In this document: positions 33,700 through 46,862 of the stretch, one piece after another | Layout of the letters: each line of letters starts with the position of its first letter | Position numbering within the stretch: the stretch's first letter is position 1 | Source: Xestospongia bergquistia | Taxonomy: Eukaryota; Porifera; Demospongiae; Haplosclerida; Petrosiidae | DNA length: 64,000 nucleotides | Assembly: GCA_963965975.1 (NCBI GenBank) | Contig: OZ014413.1 | Location: forward strand, 5,032,001 to 5,096,000 | Direction: 5' to 3' | Notes under the pieces: model-generated | The model's database searches: none | Told to the model about the DNA's origin: nothing | Seen by the model: the letters and a program-made list of their open reading frames with translations, nothing else | Program-made: the position numbers and the translations under genes

Positions 33700-36600
33700 G
33701 TGTCAGTATTACAATCTATGGTTATGTTGTTCTGTGTAGATAAATTTACATACATCAAATATCAAATGTATTAGTTAATTACAAGTGTTTGATTTTGTCC
33801 ATTAATTATAAAGACATTGTTATTAGAGAATATTTTTTCTACTGTTGTAATATTTTCACCAAAGTAAATTTGTAAATAAGACAAGTCAACTATTCGCTAA
33901 AAAATATTTTTCAGTTCTTTGTCTTCTAACAAAGTTAAGAAATTTTATAATCAATTTTTCTAAATATACTATGTTGACAATTGACCACTTCTGCATTAAT
34001 TAATAAATAAAAGCTTGAATATATCATTTACAAGGTCAAGGCACTCATAAAATCTCTTCTCTTTCAACTATTGATTACTTGATTACTTGATTTATAACAA
34101 CTGTTTTTTTCACATTTAGAGTTTTTGTATTCCTCAGGAACGACAATATATGTTTTGGAAATGTGCTTGTATAAAAGCATGACATCAACAGTTAAAACTG
34201 TTATACAATTTACTTACAAATTATAGCAATTAGATTCATTATATTTAGTCAACACTCAACACGAGTATTTAACAAAATAGCAAGTTACTCCGTTCCTGTC
34301 TTGGCTATTCTCATTCAGCTCTCCTTCTCCAAAGTCCTAATCATTTGCAATTGTATTTGGAAATCATGCAGCATATAGTCTGTGCAGGGCAAAATAACTA
34401 AAGTATTCACCTAAGTAAGTGATTTACTAATTTATTTGTGTCACTTATTTTACTATGTATCTGCTATTTAAACAAAATAAATTATTAATGTAAATAAACA
34501 TATACCACAACAAACAGTCGCACATTTAAAATTTATTCTGTACACCATCATATTCTGTACCAGTTGGTGGATAGAATACATAACATTGTACACAAAGGGG
34601 TATTTTGTTTAAGTAATCTCCATAGAGAGTGTGGTCTTTAGAGATGCTTATAATGGTTCTTTCAAGGAGAACTATCGAACTATCCCACAAGTTAACAATG
34701 TCATTGATACTGTTGTAATCATTCTTTTACTAGCTAGTAGCTATTTATAGAGTAAAAATTAACACAACCTTGGAAATATTTTTTCCTTGAATCTGGTCAT
34801 AGTAAGTCTACTAAACATTACTATGTTGATGAAGTATCTATTAGGCTGTCACTGATTGCATTTCTTAGTACAGTTCTAGTCAATATGTAACTACATTAAA
34901 CCAAAATGTGGTCAAAAACTATCTTTTCTATTGAACGAATCAAATAAAATTTGAAGAAGTGTCATTATAACAATATTTTCCTGCTGATACTGTTAAAGAA
35001 AAAAGTCTTTAATATTTGATTTAAAAATTATAGGACATAAGTGTGATGCATAAAAATATACATGATCAAACATATTTATTAGTAGTATATTTTGTTATGC
35101 CCACCTTTGTTATTATACTCACTATGACTTTAGATTTGATTATATTGCTGTTTGTGTTAACATAACAATGTCATAAATATATTTGAAATTGTATTGAAAA
35201 ACATTTTTAGGCAATATGATTAATGATTTTGTTAAATAATGATGTTACATCTAATGCCACTTTTTAATTTTCTGTGATAATTTGCAAATGAGGACAGGTT
35301 AATAAAATTAATTACTATTAAATTTCACAAATGAGAATTTTCTCTATACTACCTGTTATAGAATTGTATTTAATGTGAACATTTATACAAAGATTTTAAA
35401 TGTAATAGCTACTTATAAATGTTGTTAGCCATTAAGGTTGGATAAGTAAGTATAACATAAGGTTCATAAACCTGACATGTGGCATCATAATTACAAAAGA
35501 CCTTTGTATCAATGGTGACATACTTTTCATTGCATTGAAAAATACTGTTAAGAGATTTTAGAATTTCTTGAAACGACAATGTTTGACTTACAGAAACAGC
35601 TACAAGAATTATGTGACAATAATTATGATGTCAGCCAGACTATTGTTTAAAATTGAACACCTAACTTGTGATATTCACCCTAACTGATACATTGTAGCAG
35701 TTACATCAATGGGCAGGTATTGTCAATGGAATACTGTTAATGATAATACATACAAAATGAATGTTATATGGCTATTGCAAACAATATTAAAAAAATAGAT
35801 ACAAGTATTCTTAGTAGTAAAGATATGTGGTTCTATTTTATTATCTTATGTTTTAATTGTTGGTAGTGTTTCCCACTAGTAGCCATTTGCTAGGTTATCC
35901 ATATGGTAAATGACATACATTAATCTATTAATGTAAAGCAATGAAATCCACATTCAATAATCCTGATGAAGTGATCTTGATTAGTACAGCCAAAAAGAAA
36001 ATTATGCTCATTTTCACATACTTTGTTATTTTAGGAATATAATTTTAATAGGTGACCTCAGTTTTCATACATCAATTTCAAACCACTTGTCCATAATGGA
36101 AGACTATTTTATATGTGAAATCTTGTGTCAATTCCTAGTAAATGTGACAGCCAAATCTTGAAGCTCTTTTGTAATCATTACATTGGTATCATTACAAATC
36201 TTGTTATGATCTTAGCATGTTCCTGTTCTGGACTTTGCTCTGAAGTGAAAGTCAGTTATGGAAATTTTTAATTGAATTATATCCAACTGAATATTTCAAA
36301 TTTCAAATTGAAGACTGGTTTCTACAAGGGAATACAATTCATTTATTAGTTTTAAGTGAATTTAGCTTAATTGATAACAAATAATCATGTATAATGTTAG
36401 GCTATATATGTCGGCAGAAAAATTCCTATGAATAGATACCATTCATTTGTGTAGCCTTTAATTTATTAATAAAGAATGATAAAAACACTCCCTTATTCCA
36501 AAGGTCACCACTAATTAACCATTACATGATTTTATTATAATAAGAGACTCAATAGTATAAAGTCACAAGGAATTCTTTTACATTAAACAAGACATACCTA

Positions 36601-36810
36601 ATTCTATATGTGTCTATTATGTTCATAAAATATATTCTATAAATGTCTGATAGATTTTATTGTAATAGTGAAATAAGGATGTTATCACAAACTTATAAAA
36701 GAACAAACAACAATGTTTAAATTTATATGCATTTCATTATAAACAAAGAACAAAACAATTTATTGTGAATGCACACATAACAGTGTTATATCTTTGCTAT
36801 GTAAAATATA
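33700..36810. other. A+T-rich intergenic region
   Basis: No exons recognised over about 3 kb. The only structured feature is a block at 34537-34640 that is repeated, diverged, at 37672-37790. Confidence 0.5.
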
Positions 36811-36813
36811 GCA

Positions 36814-37005
36814 TCAATCAGTGTACACAAGTGATTGTCCAATTTCTTTCCTGTATTCTATTTCCTAGTTCATATGTCTCTCATAATGTTCCTCAGCTAT
36901 CAAATGTATGTTGACTTCATTATCTGTCACTCTTAACTTGTAATGTTTAGCTAATATCAAGAATATTATCAATATAATGAAAACAACAAGACTTTTAATC
37001 AAATA
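36814..37005 (-). pseudogene. POT/SLC15-type transporter C-terminal fragment, inverted
   Basis: Minus-strand translation gives VFIILIIFLILAKHYKLRV, then TDNEVNIHLIAEEHYERHMN, a TAG, then EIEYRKEIGQSLVYTD and a stop. It matches the last 60 residues of the intact transporter at 45348-46862, including the NEVNIHLIAEEHY segment, but lies on the opposite strand. The TAG after HMN is a nonsense change. It is a dead fragment or the last exon of an otherwise lost copy. Confidence 0.75.
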
Positions 37006-37666
37006 ATAGCAAACAAGTTATTTAAACACCTCTTCAACTTATATTGTATTTGTTCATACATCTTTTACACATTATGTTTATAATTATATATGTGCTAATA
37101 AAATTCAATATCTCTAGTTTACATATTACATGTATATAATATCTTTCCATCATTGCATGGATAAGCAGGAGATTTAATACTAGTGTATAACTAGATATTT
37201 AATAACTGTTCTCCCTAAACAACATATCATCTTACACACAATATATACTAGCACTATATTGAATCTATAATAAACTAAAGGTCTTTTGTAAGTTAAAATA
37301 AGTAACCAGAAAATGCTTATTCCATATATTGATGTATTTATATTGGTATTGTATTAATTAAAACATACCTTGAAACGCTTATTAAATAATCTGGTTACAG
37401 CTTGTTCTCCAGCTATCATTACTAGCTAGTTATAAAAAGTCTGATATGATTGCATAATTACGACTATCGATGGTTATATACGTATGCGCGAAGAGTGATA
37501 TGATCATCGAGCTGAGTACAATGTTTAAAGTAAGTGAAAATAATTAGCTAAGTAAATAATTATGGATTATTAAATAATCTGTGTCACATATTACATTATA
37601 AACCTGTTAGTTAAACAAGATAAAATCATTAATCTATATAAATATATGACACCATTAACTTGTACA

Positions 37667-37897
37667 TTATTCTGTACACATGCAATCATATTCTGTATCA
37701 ATTGGTGCATAGAATACATAACATTTTACACAAAGGGTATCAAACATTCTGTCTAAGTAATCTCCATGAAGAGTGTGGTCAAAAAAACTATTATACCACT
37801 TACTTTTAGACATAGAAAATGGTAATATAGTCTGTATTAATTTTTTATAAACGCATAACCATTTAAGGGGAGGATACCACATATGTATTAATGACAA
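37667..37897 (-). other. Unidentified open frame with a diverged second copy at 34537
   Basis: Minus-strand frame of 76 residues ending FDTLCVKCYVFYAPIDTEYD followed by CMCTE and a stop. The DNA of its 3' half recurs at 34537-34640 with substitutions and indels that break the frame there. It may be coding or a repeat-element end. Confidence 0.25.
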
Positions 37898-38153
37898 ATC
37901 ATGCTCTTCTGAACTTATTATTGTTTAAACTATTGTGCAAAAGCTTTTTTGCCTAATGAAGAGAAGATACACTTTCTGTTGTACTGGCATGTTCACTGGT
38001 AACTAAATTCTTTAATTACTTCTAGTGTATGTAAAAGAAACGTTAGATGTAAAGTGAAGTAGAGGTAGTTTATTTTGAGTACTACTTCTGTTATTTTACA
38101 TTTTGGCAGGAGCGTCTAATGTGTCCAGATTGTCCACACATGTCACAAATACG

Positions 38154-40617
38154 TCAATGTGGAATTATTTCTTCAGCAGTTGATCCATGATGTACTACTG
38201 GTTCTGTAGATGGGCAGGGTGTTGATAGGCGGGGAACCAGCGGGAGAGGATATGTCATATCTTTGCTGGCATCTGGACAATACTCTCGTATCTTAGATAC
38301 CATTGTCTCTCAGGTGTGAGACCACGTGGTGTTATTAGTGACGGCATATGACCTGAGTCTGGAAGTTCAGATGAGTTACATATAACATTTAATTTTATTA
38401 GAGTTTCATCTTCAGCTTCTTTTACTAGTAACTTGTCAGGGTTTGTACTCGAGATCATGAAGTGATGAAACTTTTTTATAGATGTGATGCACTTATATTA
38501 TGGAGCTAGAAAACCTGTCCAATCACGAGTTGGAACTATGATATCTTCATTGTCATGACCAATCAATAGAACAGAGTTAACAGTAGCTGATTGCTCAACG
38601 ACATTTACAATATCTTGGAGACAACCAACTTCTGTTCTTCGAAAACATTGCTTGATGAGCCCAAAACACCAATCAGGAGAGAATTTTGTGTGTACTGCTA
38701 GCAAAAATTAAAGGACAAGGTGATGCACTGGTTTAAATCAGCTCTTACTCTCCAAATAAGGTACTGAAGTAGGGATAATGTGTTAACTCAGCAATAATTT
38801 ATGACATGATTTACCTGAATCATTGCGTTATTTTTTTTTTATTTTGACCACAACAATTGTCTGCATTTAGGCATAGCCTGGCAGCATGAAGGCCATGATT
38901 CTCTAAATAAAAGTGAAGCATGCTGATTACACTGTCTGCTCCTTTCCCTGTATCAAAGGCCTCATCGATTAAAAAATTTATTTGACGAGGAATGGCCTCA
39001 CAGCAAACTCCAAATATAGCACACTTTGGTGGCATTAAACAATAGATTGGCCCTGGTTGTAAGGGATTGCTAGGATAATGAATCTACAAGCAATAATATT
39101 TGTTGATTAATAATCATAATAATGTTTGCATACCTGTTGAGCATAGTCAAAACTGTAGTGAGCATTAATATTTAACTCCAATAGAGGTCTTGAGATTGGT
39201 GGAGTGAATGTGCCATCTACTGTAAATAAATCTTTTAACATAGAGCTACTTTCTTTCAGGATTGTCTGGTAATAATGTCTTTCTTTTCTAACAAGGTCTA
39301 CATGTACTCTGGCCTTTTCTAAGACCTTAAGGAAGCATGTAAGTTAACATTTTATAACATTAATACTCCATGCTTCTGTCTGATTGGCTAGTGGTGTATT
39401 TAGGCTTCTTACAATAGCAGAACTATTTTTTGGCATTGCCAACACAGGTCTGTCATTGGTTTAGCTATGACAATGTGAGAAAGGTATCGTTGCCCATACT
39501 ATAAAAAGTTGTTTCAGACACAAGTCTGAACATTGATGTTGCATTGGCTTTAACGTATTCAATATACACTGCCCTTTTTGATGTGCTACATGGTAAGAGT
39601 TGGATGTTGTATTTCTTATAACCTGGTATTCGACCAGGTAATAAGATTGAGTTGGCTTCTGAAAAATTTTGTATAAATGTTATTATTCGTGTCACTTCCT
39701 CAGGAGTGAATGCGTGATGTGGCTCTCTTTCAGTGTTAATGTGTTTTCTAACAATAATAATTACAATGGTATTTCTTATTAAATAGTTTACCTTGCTCTA
39801 ATTCCATCCTTTAAGTATGATTGCTTTATAGCCTGTAATCTGTGCTTACCAATGCCATGTAAAAACAGGAAGGTCTTTTTACGTATCTGTAGTGTGTTGT
39901 TATGTATTACTATTATAATTTGTGTAGTTATACCTTCAGTCTATTATGCATAAATAGTTTGTATGAATGGCCCCTTTCCTTCGGAAGGTGTCTCAAGCCT
40001 GAAGTGAAGTTTCCTGCCCGTGTGGTAGCTAGAAGCTGACCCATTATTGAAAGGTCCATTTCTTGTTTAGTTAATTCAGCCATATCATTTCTTATGGCCC
40101 TGTTACGTGTCTCTGAAAATTGTTCAGAGCATTTAGCCTGACACCCACACCCCTCATTGAAGAAAGTTTTACATACAGTCTCCTCTTCAATATCTACAAG
40201 TCTCTGACTAACCCCTACTTCTGTTTCAGATCTAGGAACTATAACAGCTGGAATGATGGCTGGTTCTGCAATTAAAATTCAATTTTTGTAGTTTTTGAAG
40301 TAATAGCACCTTCAGATTGATTGTCAAAATGATCTTCAAGCTCATATGTCAAGTCTTCATTCACTTCTACTTCCATTCCAGTGTCAATTATGTCATCCAT
40401 TTCTAAACCATTGTTATCTTCATTATACTCTGTTATTAATAACCATAATAAGTAGATTCATAGCAATTTCCTGTGTGAAATACTCACCGCGTGGTAATTC
40501 ATCATCCCCTTCGAAAAAATAGTTTTCAATAAGGCTACGAAGGCCTTCGTCAAGAGCTAGTGGGATTCTGCCACTGTTAAGCAGCCGAGCGATCGCTTCT
40601 TCATCAGAACTGGCCAT
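38154..40617 (-). pseudogene. Multi-exon transposase-like gene (NADNCCGQNK family), frame-broken
   Basis: Minus-strand exons with clean GT-AG borders: 40617-40488 (starts MASSDEEAIARLL), 40429-40310, 40265-39934 (CGCQAKC and MDLSIMGQLLAT), 39886-39792 (RKKTFLFLHGIGKHRLQ), 39747 onward (LPGRIPGYKKYNIQLLP), 39325-39134, 39083-38815 (LCLNADNCCGQNK) and 38763 onward (HTKFSPDWCFGL, VPTRDWTGFLAP). Phases agree across the first four introns. Breaks occur near 39490, 39438 (A6 run), 38835 (A10 run), 38708 (T5 run), 38500 (in-frame TAA after FLAP) and 38295, yet the frame resumes each time to CPDASKDMTYPLPLVPR and a stop at 38154. The family is widespread in invertebrate genomes and I think it is related to DUF7869 and a DDE/RNase-H-like fold. 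That assignment is unverified. Confidence 0.65.
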
Positions 40618-40619
40618 TT

Positions 40620-42890
40620 TAAATTTGTTTACATGTAATGGTTGCCATCGCAACTTCACGTAACAATCACAACGCGGGCCCCGTACACTATCTATGAACG
40701 AAAAGTTTTGTCTCGTTTCTCAACTTACATAAAAATAAGAACTTCAAATTTGATCTTAAATGAACGGTAAACCTACGTTTGACAATATTATAGGAAAAAA
40801 TAAATTTCCATAAAATTTTTATTTCTGTATGTTTTTGCGTATACTGGAAATGTACGAAATTCGCAAAATGACTGTTTTTCTCATATTGGGTCACATTTCA
40901 TTATATTTTTCTAAAACAATCTTAGAAATATTATAGCTTTCTTTTAGTAAATATTAAATAGCGTTCTCAAGAGCTCTTGGGATAAAGTCAAGAGGTAGTA
41001 AAGGACCTTTAGTATACTACAAAATATGTAGGTGGAGTGAATATTTAATTTTTGTTTTTTAAGGCATGTTACATGTGGACAATATAATAGTGTCTACATG
41101 ATTGTGATGATGTTCATAACTATATATTCTTAATATATAAACATCTGGTTTTTACTTCTAAATCTGTCAGTTTTTTTACCCTAGTTGTTCAGACAATACA
41201 AATAGTATATAGTGTGTACATTTCATCCCTACATGCACATTAAATATAAAATTACATTATTCACTCTATATTGAAAAGGCTAATCCATTTGTTACTTATA
41301 CAATGATGTCTATCTTATGTCTGCATCTAGTAGAAATTTAAACTGATATATCTATAAATCATTTATTTCTAAAACAAGGTAAAAATTTATTGATTACATT
41401 CAGTAACGTGGGCCAAATTTGGTAGTGGAAAAGCATGAAGAAATTAGCACATATAAATATATATGTCACTGTAAAAGGATAATGGTTGATTTAAGCAAAT
41501 TTATAGTTAATATTAATTATAATAATTACAGAAGATACTAAGTAGTTTATATACTTTTCTCTCTTCTTGTTATTAATATATAATGACAAGTCATTAGTTG
41601 ATTCTCAACATTATGACATTTTGCATATCATCTCAATGTACAATACCCACCTTACCCTGTATGCACAATGTAATCTATTTTCTTCTTGAGCTTGAACTGT
41701 AGTAACATCAAACGGTAGAAAGATGATTAAAAAAATATCTCCGTGAGTTTGCAGTTTTTATTTTAATTTGGCATACATCTAACTTCACTTAGCCTAATTT
41801 CAATATCTTTGATACCTTCATATTATAATGAGGTGAAACAATTGAAAATGCGATGCTACTAGCATCGTGTCAAATGAAAATTGAGATAAATCTTGTGCAA
41901 TTTCTCAAATAATAAATTCCTACAGAACCATTGTATGGTTGACTACACTTTAGGCAACAACTAAAATTAGCCTAAAGTAGGAAAACATTATTTGATGATT
42001 TAGTATTAACACTTCCTACTTATGTATTTAAGAGGTGCATTAGTAATACTACAATTGATGACATTGTAAAGATCACTATATTACATAAAACTAGTTAGCT
42101 GTATTTTCAAGAGGTTCCACTTGTACATAATTCAATAATATTCCTATAAGGTTAAACATAATAACAATAATTATGAAAGATACATGGAAATGGAAGTAAA
42201 GTACAGGAGAGAAATGAGACTATCAATAGTGTGTATTAACTGATATAATTGTGTTTATTTCTTTCTCTCTTTTTATATTCAATAACCGTAACTTGGATTC
42301 ATGTAGTAATAACAGTATAATTTTTGTCACATTGCTTTTAGGACGATACATTGATCTTTGTTGATAGTGGAATCTTACATCATATAAAATAAGAATAATT
42401 CTGTAGCAAACTATCACCACTAGTTCATCTTAATTGTTGGTCTTATGTGTCAGATACAGAGGATACTGCTACCATATATAGGACATTAAATAAGTATAAT
42501 GAGAGAAGGTGAAACAGACTATATCAACATGAGACAGCAAAACACATTTATAAGATACACAAGATAAGTTGATTGTAAAAAGCAACATTACCATCTGAAT
42601 TCAATTTAGTATACAACAATTGAACTGATTTTGTTCTTGTAACATAAGAATAAGACTATTTGTTTATCTTTCATGTTTGATGGAAAGATGAATATTGCTA
42701 GAACTCTGCTTACATTTTAAGTAGGTAATATTGTGTCAATCATTAATTAAGGTTGACATTATTATAACATAGTAATATTTTACATTTCTAATGTTTATGC
42801 TGAAAGTAAAAACAATTGATTCCTTTAAGTATACCATTCAAATATTCATATAGCAATAAATCAACATATTGAAGCATAACTATTGTTTAC
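40620..42890. other. A+T-rich intergenic region
   Basis: No exons recognised. A short G+C-rich patch (about 40660-40685, GCGGGCCCCG) directly upstream of the minus-strand gene may belong to its promoter. Confidence 0.4.
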
Positions 42891-42892
42891 AA

Positions 42893-43130
42893 TGTTAAGT
42901 TTTATGATTAAGTCTTGATTATAGTGCTAATCATTCTCTGGAATGTCTCTATGAATGCTCATATAATTTTGATTAGATGTTTTGCACAAACTAACAATGT
43001 TAAAGTTAATGATCAAGTCATTACATTATCTTTGGTTTTATATATTGCTTTCTGTTCTTTAAATTTCTGTTATTCAGTTTACTTGCTGATATATAGTATG
43101 TAGGCATATATCTATCATTACTGGTATGTA
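42893..43130 (+). pseudogene. POT/SLC15-type transporter N-terminal fragment
   Basis: It begins at the equivalent of the intact gene's ATG (ATGTTAAGTTTTATGATTAA) and aligns with 45348-45580: LIILWNVSMNAHIILIRCFA, QTNNVKVNDQVITLS and a final match at ATATATCTATCATTACTGGT. A stop occurs five codons in and another at about 43100. Only the first two membrane helices are represented. Confidence 0.75.
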
Positions 43131-43156
43131 TTACTTTTTGAAAAGTAATGATGTAC

Positions 43157-43350
43157 CTATGCAATTGACTGTTTATCGAATGTTAGAACTGATAACGATT
43201 ATTTTTTATCTAACAATGAAGATAAATTTATTATTAATTCTAAAATTTGACAAACAGTCGTTACCATAGGTAGAGTATCATGTTTATTTCCAGGAATATC
43301 ATTATTAGTTCTAACATTTGATAAACAGTCAATCCAATATACACCATAGA
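43157..43350. repeat. Three-armed inverted repeat
   Basis: The left arm (43157-43200, GACTGTTTATCGAATGTTAG) is inverted at 43234-43270 and again at 43297-43350 (CTAACATTTGATAAACAGTC). Both right arms end at ACCATAG. It may be a nested or partly duplicated MITE. No coding content is seen. Confidence 0.65.
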
Positions 43351-45340
43351 AACCAAAACAGTATTATATTAATTTTGATAAAATGATTTCATATTGGTTG
43401 TGTTACATGCTTTCAGTAATTTGTTAATGCTTATACTGAAAGCAAAACTCTCATGCAATTCCACTATGAAATCCGAAGCTATCCTTTTAAGAATACTCGA
43501 AATATATTTGTTAAGCAAATGATGAATCATCAGAAGAATTATCAGCTATACGTGAATGTACTGAATTGTTACAGGTATTGACTAGTCTTTACATGTACTA
43601 ATTTGATAATAGATATACCAGTAATCATATCAATTACTAGGTATAAGCATTGACTCTAGCAATGTCACTGAAGTTAAAAGTTTGAACTATATCAAACAAT
43701 TTTATAGAAAAACACAGAAAATAAATGTATGACTAAATTGAAGGACTATATTGAAAGCAGACTTTAGTAAAATGTTAAATTCAAAGAGTTCAAAGTAACA
43801 TTTGTGTCCAAAGTGTAGTCTACTATGTATTTATAATTGTCTCCACTCATAGCCAAGCAACACATGTTATATATAATAATATAGTCTACTCTTAATATAA
43901 TCAGTTACTATTGAATTGAAGTGTTACTTTATAATTAGGAATAGTTTTTTGTCATAGCATTTCAATCATAATTTTGTATAAAGCAAAAACTTTAATTTTA
44001 TGTGTCTATAGCAATGCTTATAGCATATATCAACTTATATGTTATTTTCTCATATATTATGTTATTGTAAATGTCTACTCAATGTTAAATAGAGCACATG
44101 TTCTATCTCTTAAGAGTCTTTGATATAGAATTATTATCCATTATGATTTTAATAAAATGCTGTTTTCAATTGAGAATAGCTTATTTATTATAGATATTTT
44201 CCAAATAAATCAAAATGAGTAGTGTATGCTTTATTCATATTCATTCGTGAATTAGTTGTTTATTTTCTGAATTATGTTTTTATTAAAAGACCATATTGTT
44301 TAACTATTGATAATATAACTAAGATAAACTGTCAGTGAAACATTATTGTATATTCTTCCTACATTCATTTTTATGAACATACATCTTTTATGTTAATTTC
44401 ATTTTAACCACACGTAAGTTTTAGCATTAGCTAATATCATGATCATGATGAATATAATAACAATAACAACACAAAGGGAGTAATCACTATTTTAATGTGC
44501 CAGCATGGAAATAATAAAATGGAAATATTTCTTGTTCAACAAGTTAATAGACAAGATCTAATAAATCAAGTAAACTATATTATAGTAGATATAATAGTTG
44601 CATTAATCATATATATCAAGGCTTATTACATGTGTTAATTATTAGTGATGCAGGCAAATGATTAAAGGATATCAACAGACTACAATTATAATGTTGACTG
44701 ATTCATCTAATTCTTCTGATTTTGATTTTAGAGGAGTTATAGCTTATCATGTAATAAATACACAGTCATCACTGTCACATATTGAACTATTACACAATAA
44801 TGGTGATAGGTCTTAGCAAGGTGTATACAATGAGTGTAGCCTTTGCAAGATTGGATACCATTTTGGTAATGTTGTAGGACTTAATATCCTCTATCTCTTG
44901 AAAATACTTGGAAGTGTGGCTCTTCTAAGCTACTGATCCTTTTCTAAATGTTTCCATGTGACATCACAGTCACAAGAAATACTAGTGGATGCTATCATGT
45001 GATGACAGGTTGTTAAATAGGTATAATGGAGTAGACAAACTGAAAATTGTTGGAGGCACAATAATATTAGTGTATAGATAGCTAAACATATTATAGAAAG
45101 AAGATTGTTTATCTTTCATTTATTTATATAAAATGAGCACATGTCTCGTTTTTAACAGAAGAATATGTGTTTACAGTAACACATATGCTGTGTCATGATC
45201 ATGTCATGTTTCAATAACAATTATAATGCATTGATATTCTTTTGAATGTTCATATTGAAAGCAAAACACCAGCATCAATTTCTTTAAGTATATCTAACAA
45301 TAATTTATTTTAAACGTCTCAAGTACTCATCTAAATATTT
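43351..45340. other. Upstream region of the transporter gene
   Basis: Mostly non-coding. A short exon-like block near 43505-43575 reads ANDESSEELSAIRECTELLQ before a GTATTG site. Its mirror-like wording (GATTCATCTAATTCTTCTGA) appears near 44700 on the other strand. The segment at 45240-45347 resembles 42780-42890, so the upstream region of the transporter is duplicated along with its N-terminus. Confidence 0.35.
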
Positions 45341-45347
45341 TGAAACA

Positions 45348-46862
45348 ATGCTAAGATTTTTGATCAAGTCACGATCAGTACTACTAATTATTCTCTGGGA
45401 TTTCTCTACGTTTGCTCATTTACTTTTAATTAGAAGTTTTGCAGCAACTAATTATGCTAAAGTTGATGACGGTGCTCATCACATTATCTTTGATATTGGA
45501 TATTGTCTTCTTTTCTTTTTATTTCCTATATTTGGTCTACTAGCTGATGTGAAAGTAGGTAGATATGTATCTATCATTACTGGTGTGTATCTCTCATTTT
45601 TATCATGGATCATTGCTGGTTTGGCTGTTATCATAAATACTTTGTCACATTATAATGTGCTGTTTCATATAATAAGTGGTGTTGCCTATTTGCTTCAAGT
45701 AATTGGATACTCATGTATACGATCAAATATTGTCCAATTTAACATTGATCAAGCAATTGGTGCTTCAGGTGATGAGCTAAGTACTATTATATACTGGCAC
45801 TCATTTTTTTTAACTGCAATACTTTGTATTGTTGTTATTGGCGAGTGCTTGATAAATCAGTTTGTCATTGTGTCGTATGTACTATCAGGTGTGGCTGTGA
45901 CTATGGTAGTCGTCACTAATTTTCTTTTTAAAAATTGGCTAGATACCACCTCACACAATGTTAATCCTGTCCAGTTAATTGCTAAAGTACTCAACTATTC
46001 TAGGAAGAACAAGTACCCCAGGAATCGTAGTGCCTTGACCTACTGGGAGAACAATTACCCTTCCAGGTTAGACTTAGGTAAGAACAAATATGGTGGACCA
46101 TTCACAGAGGAACAGGTAGAGAATGTCAAGGTGGTCATACGATTAGCACCATTATTTATCTGCATTGTTGGTCTTAGTTTTGCTAGGAATATTGAATGGA
46201 CTAGTTTCTATAAATCAGATGAAAAATCAACTTATTTTGCAGCATGCTTTGTGTTCAAAGATTCACTTCATTATTTAGTAGGTGCATTTTTAATTCTCTT
46301 CTATCAATTAATTATAAATCCTTGCTTTCACAAGTACATTCCAAGTATGCTTAAAATAATTGGAGTTGGACTGGTTTTCTCATTATTTGCAACAATATAT
46401 TCTGTCGTAATGCTTGCTTGCAAAAACTATTTTCTATTTGACATAACCTCATACAAAGTTGTTATTGTATCTGAAGTTTTGTATGGAACAGCAACTGCTT
46501 TAATTATCCCAACATCCTTAGCATTTACAATAGCTCAGTCACCACATGAAATGAGAGGATTGATGGTTGGACTATGGTATGCAGCACGTGGTGTTGGTTA
46601 TATCTTAAATATCAACATCAAATATATATTTGAATGTGAAAATGACACAAAATCCAATTGTCTTTACTATTTTATAGTTAAGAGTGTGATTACTTTTATT
46701 ATACTGATAGTGTTTCTGGTACTAGCTAAGTGTTACAAGTTACGTGTGAGAGAGAATGAAATCAATATACATTTAATAGCTGAAGAACATTTTGACAGAT
46801 ATATGAACCAGAACGTAGAATACAACAATGAATTTGGACTTTCACTTGAGAATACAGACTGA
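45348..46862 (+). CDS. POT/SLC15-type proton-coupled solute transporter (504 aa)
   Basis: Intact single frame. About twelve hydrophobic helices are visible. Landmarks of the proton-dependent oligopeptide transporter branch of the major facilitator superfamily are FGLLADVKVGRY (about residues 61-72, the loop between helices 2 and 3), a central loop with SALTYWENNYPSRLDLGKNK and YGGPFTEEQVENVK, and PTSLAFTIAQSPHEMRGLMV (about 387-406), the family's second signature region. Length is slightly under the usual vertebrate SLC15 size because the large extracellular loop is absent. It probably imports small peptides or related solutes across a plasma or lysosomal membrane; the substrate cannot be told. 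The classic ExxER motif in helix 1 is not evident. Decayed copies lie on both sides. Confidence 0.85.
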   Translation: MLRFLIKSRSVLLIILWDFSTFAHLLLIRSFAATNYAKVDDGAHHIIFDIGYCLLFFLFPIFGLLADVKVGRYVSIITGVYLSFLSWIIAGLAVIINTLSHYNVLFHIISGVAYLLQVIGYSCIRSNIVQFNIDQAIGASGDELSTIIYWHSFFLTAILCIVVIGECLINQFVIVSYVLSGVAVTMVVVTNFLFKNWLDTTSHNVNPVQLIAKVLNYSRKNKYPRNRSALTYWENNYPSRLDLGKNKYGGPFTEEQVENVKVVIRLAPLFICIVGLSFARNIEWTSFYKSDEKSTYFAACFVFKDSLHYLVGAFLILFYQLIINPCFHKYIPSMLKIIGVGLVFSLFATIYSVVMLACKNYFLFDITSYKVVIVSEVLYGTATALIIPTSLAFTIAQSPHEMRGLMVGLWYAARGVGYILNINIKYIFECENDTKSNCLYYFIVKSVITFIILIVFLVLAKCYKLRVRENEINIHLIAEEHFDRYMNQNVEYNNEFGLSLENTD

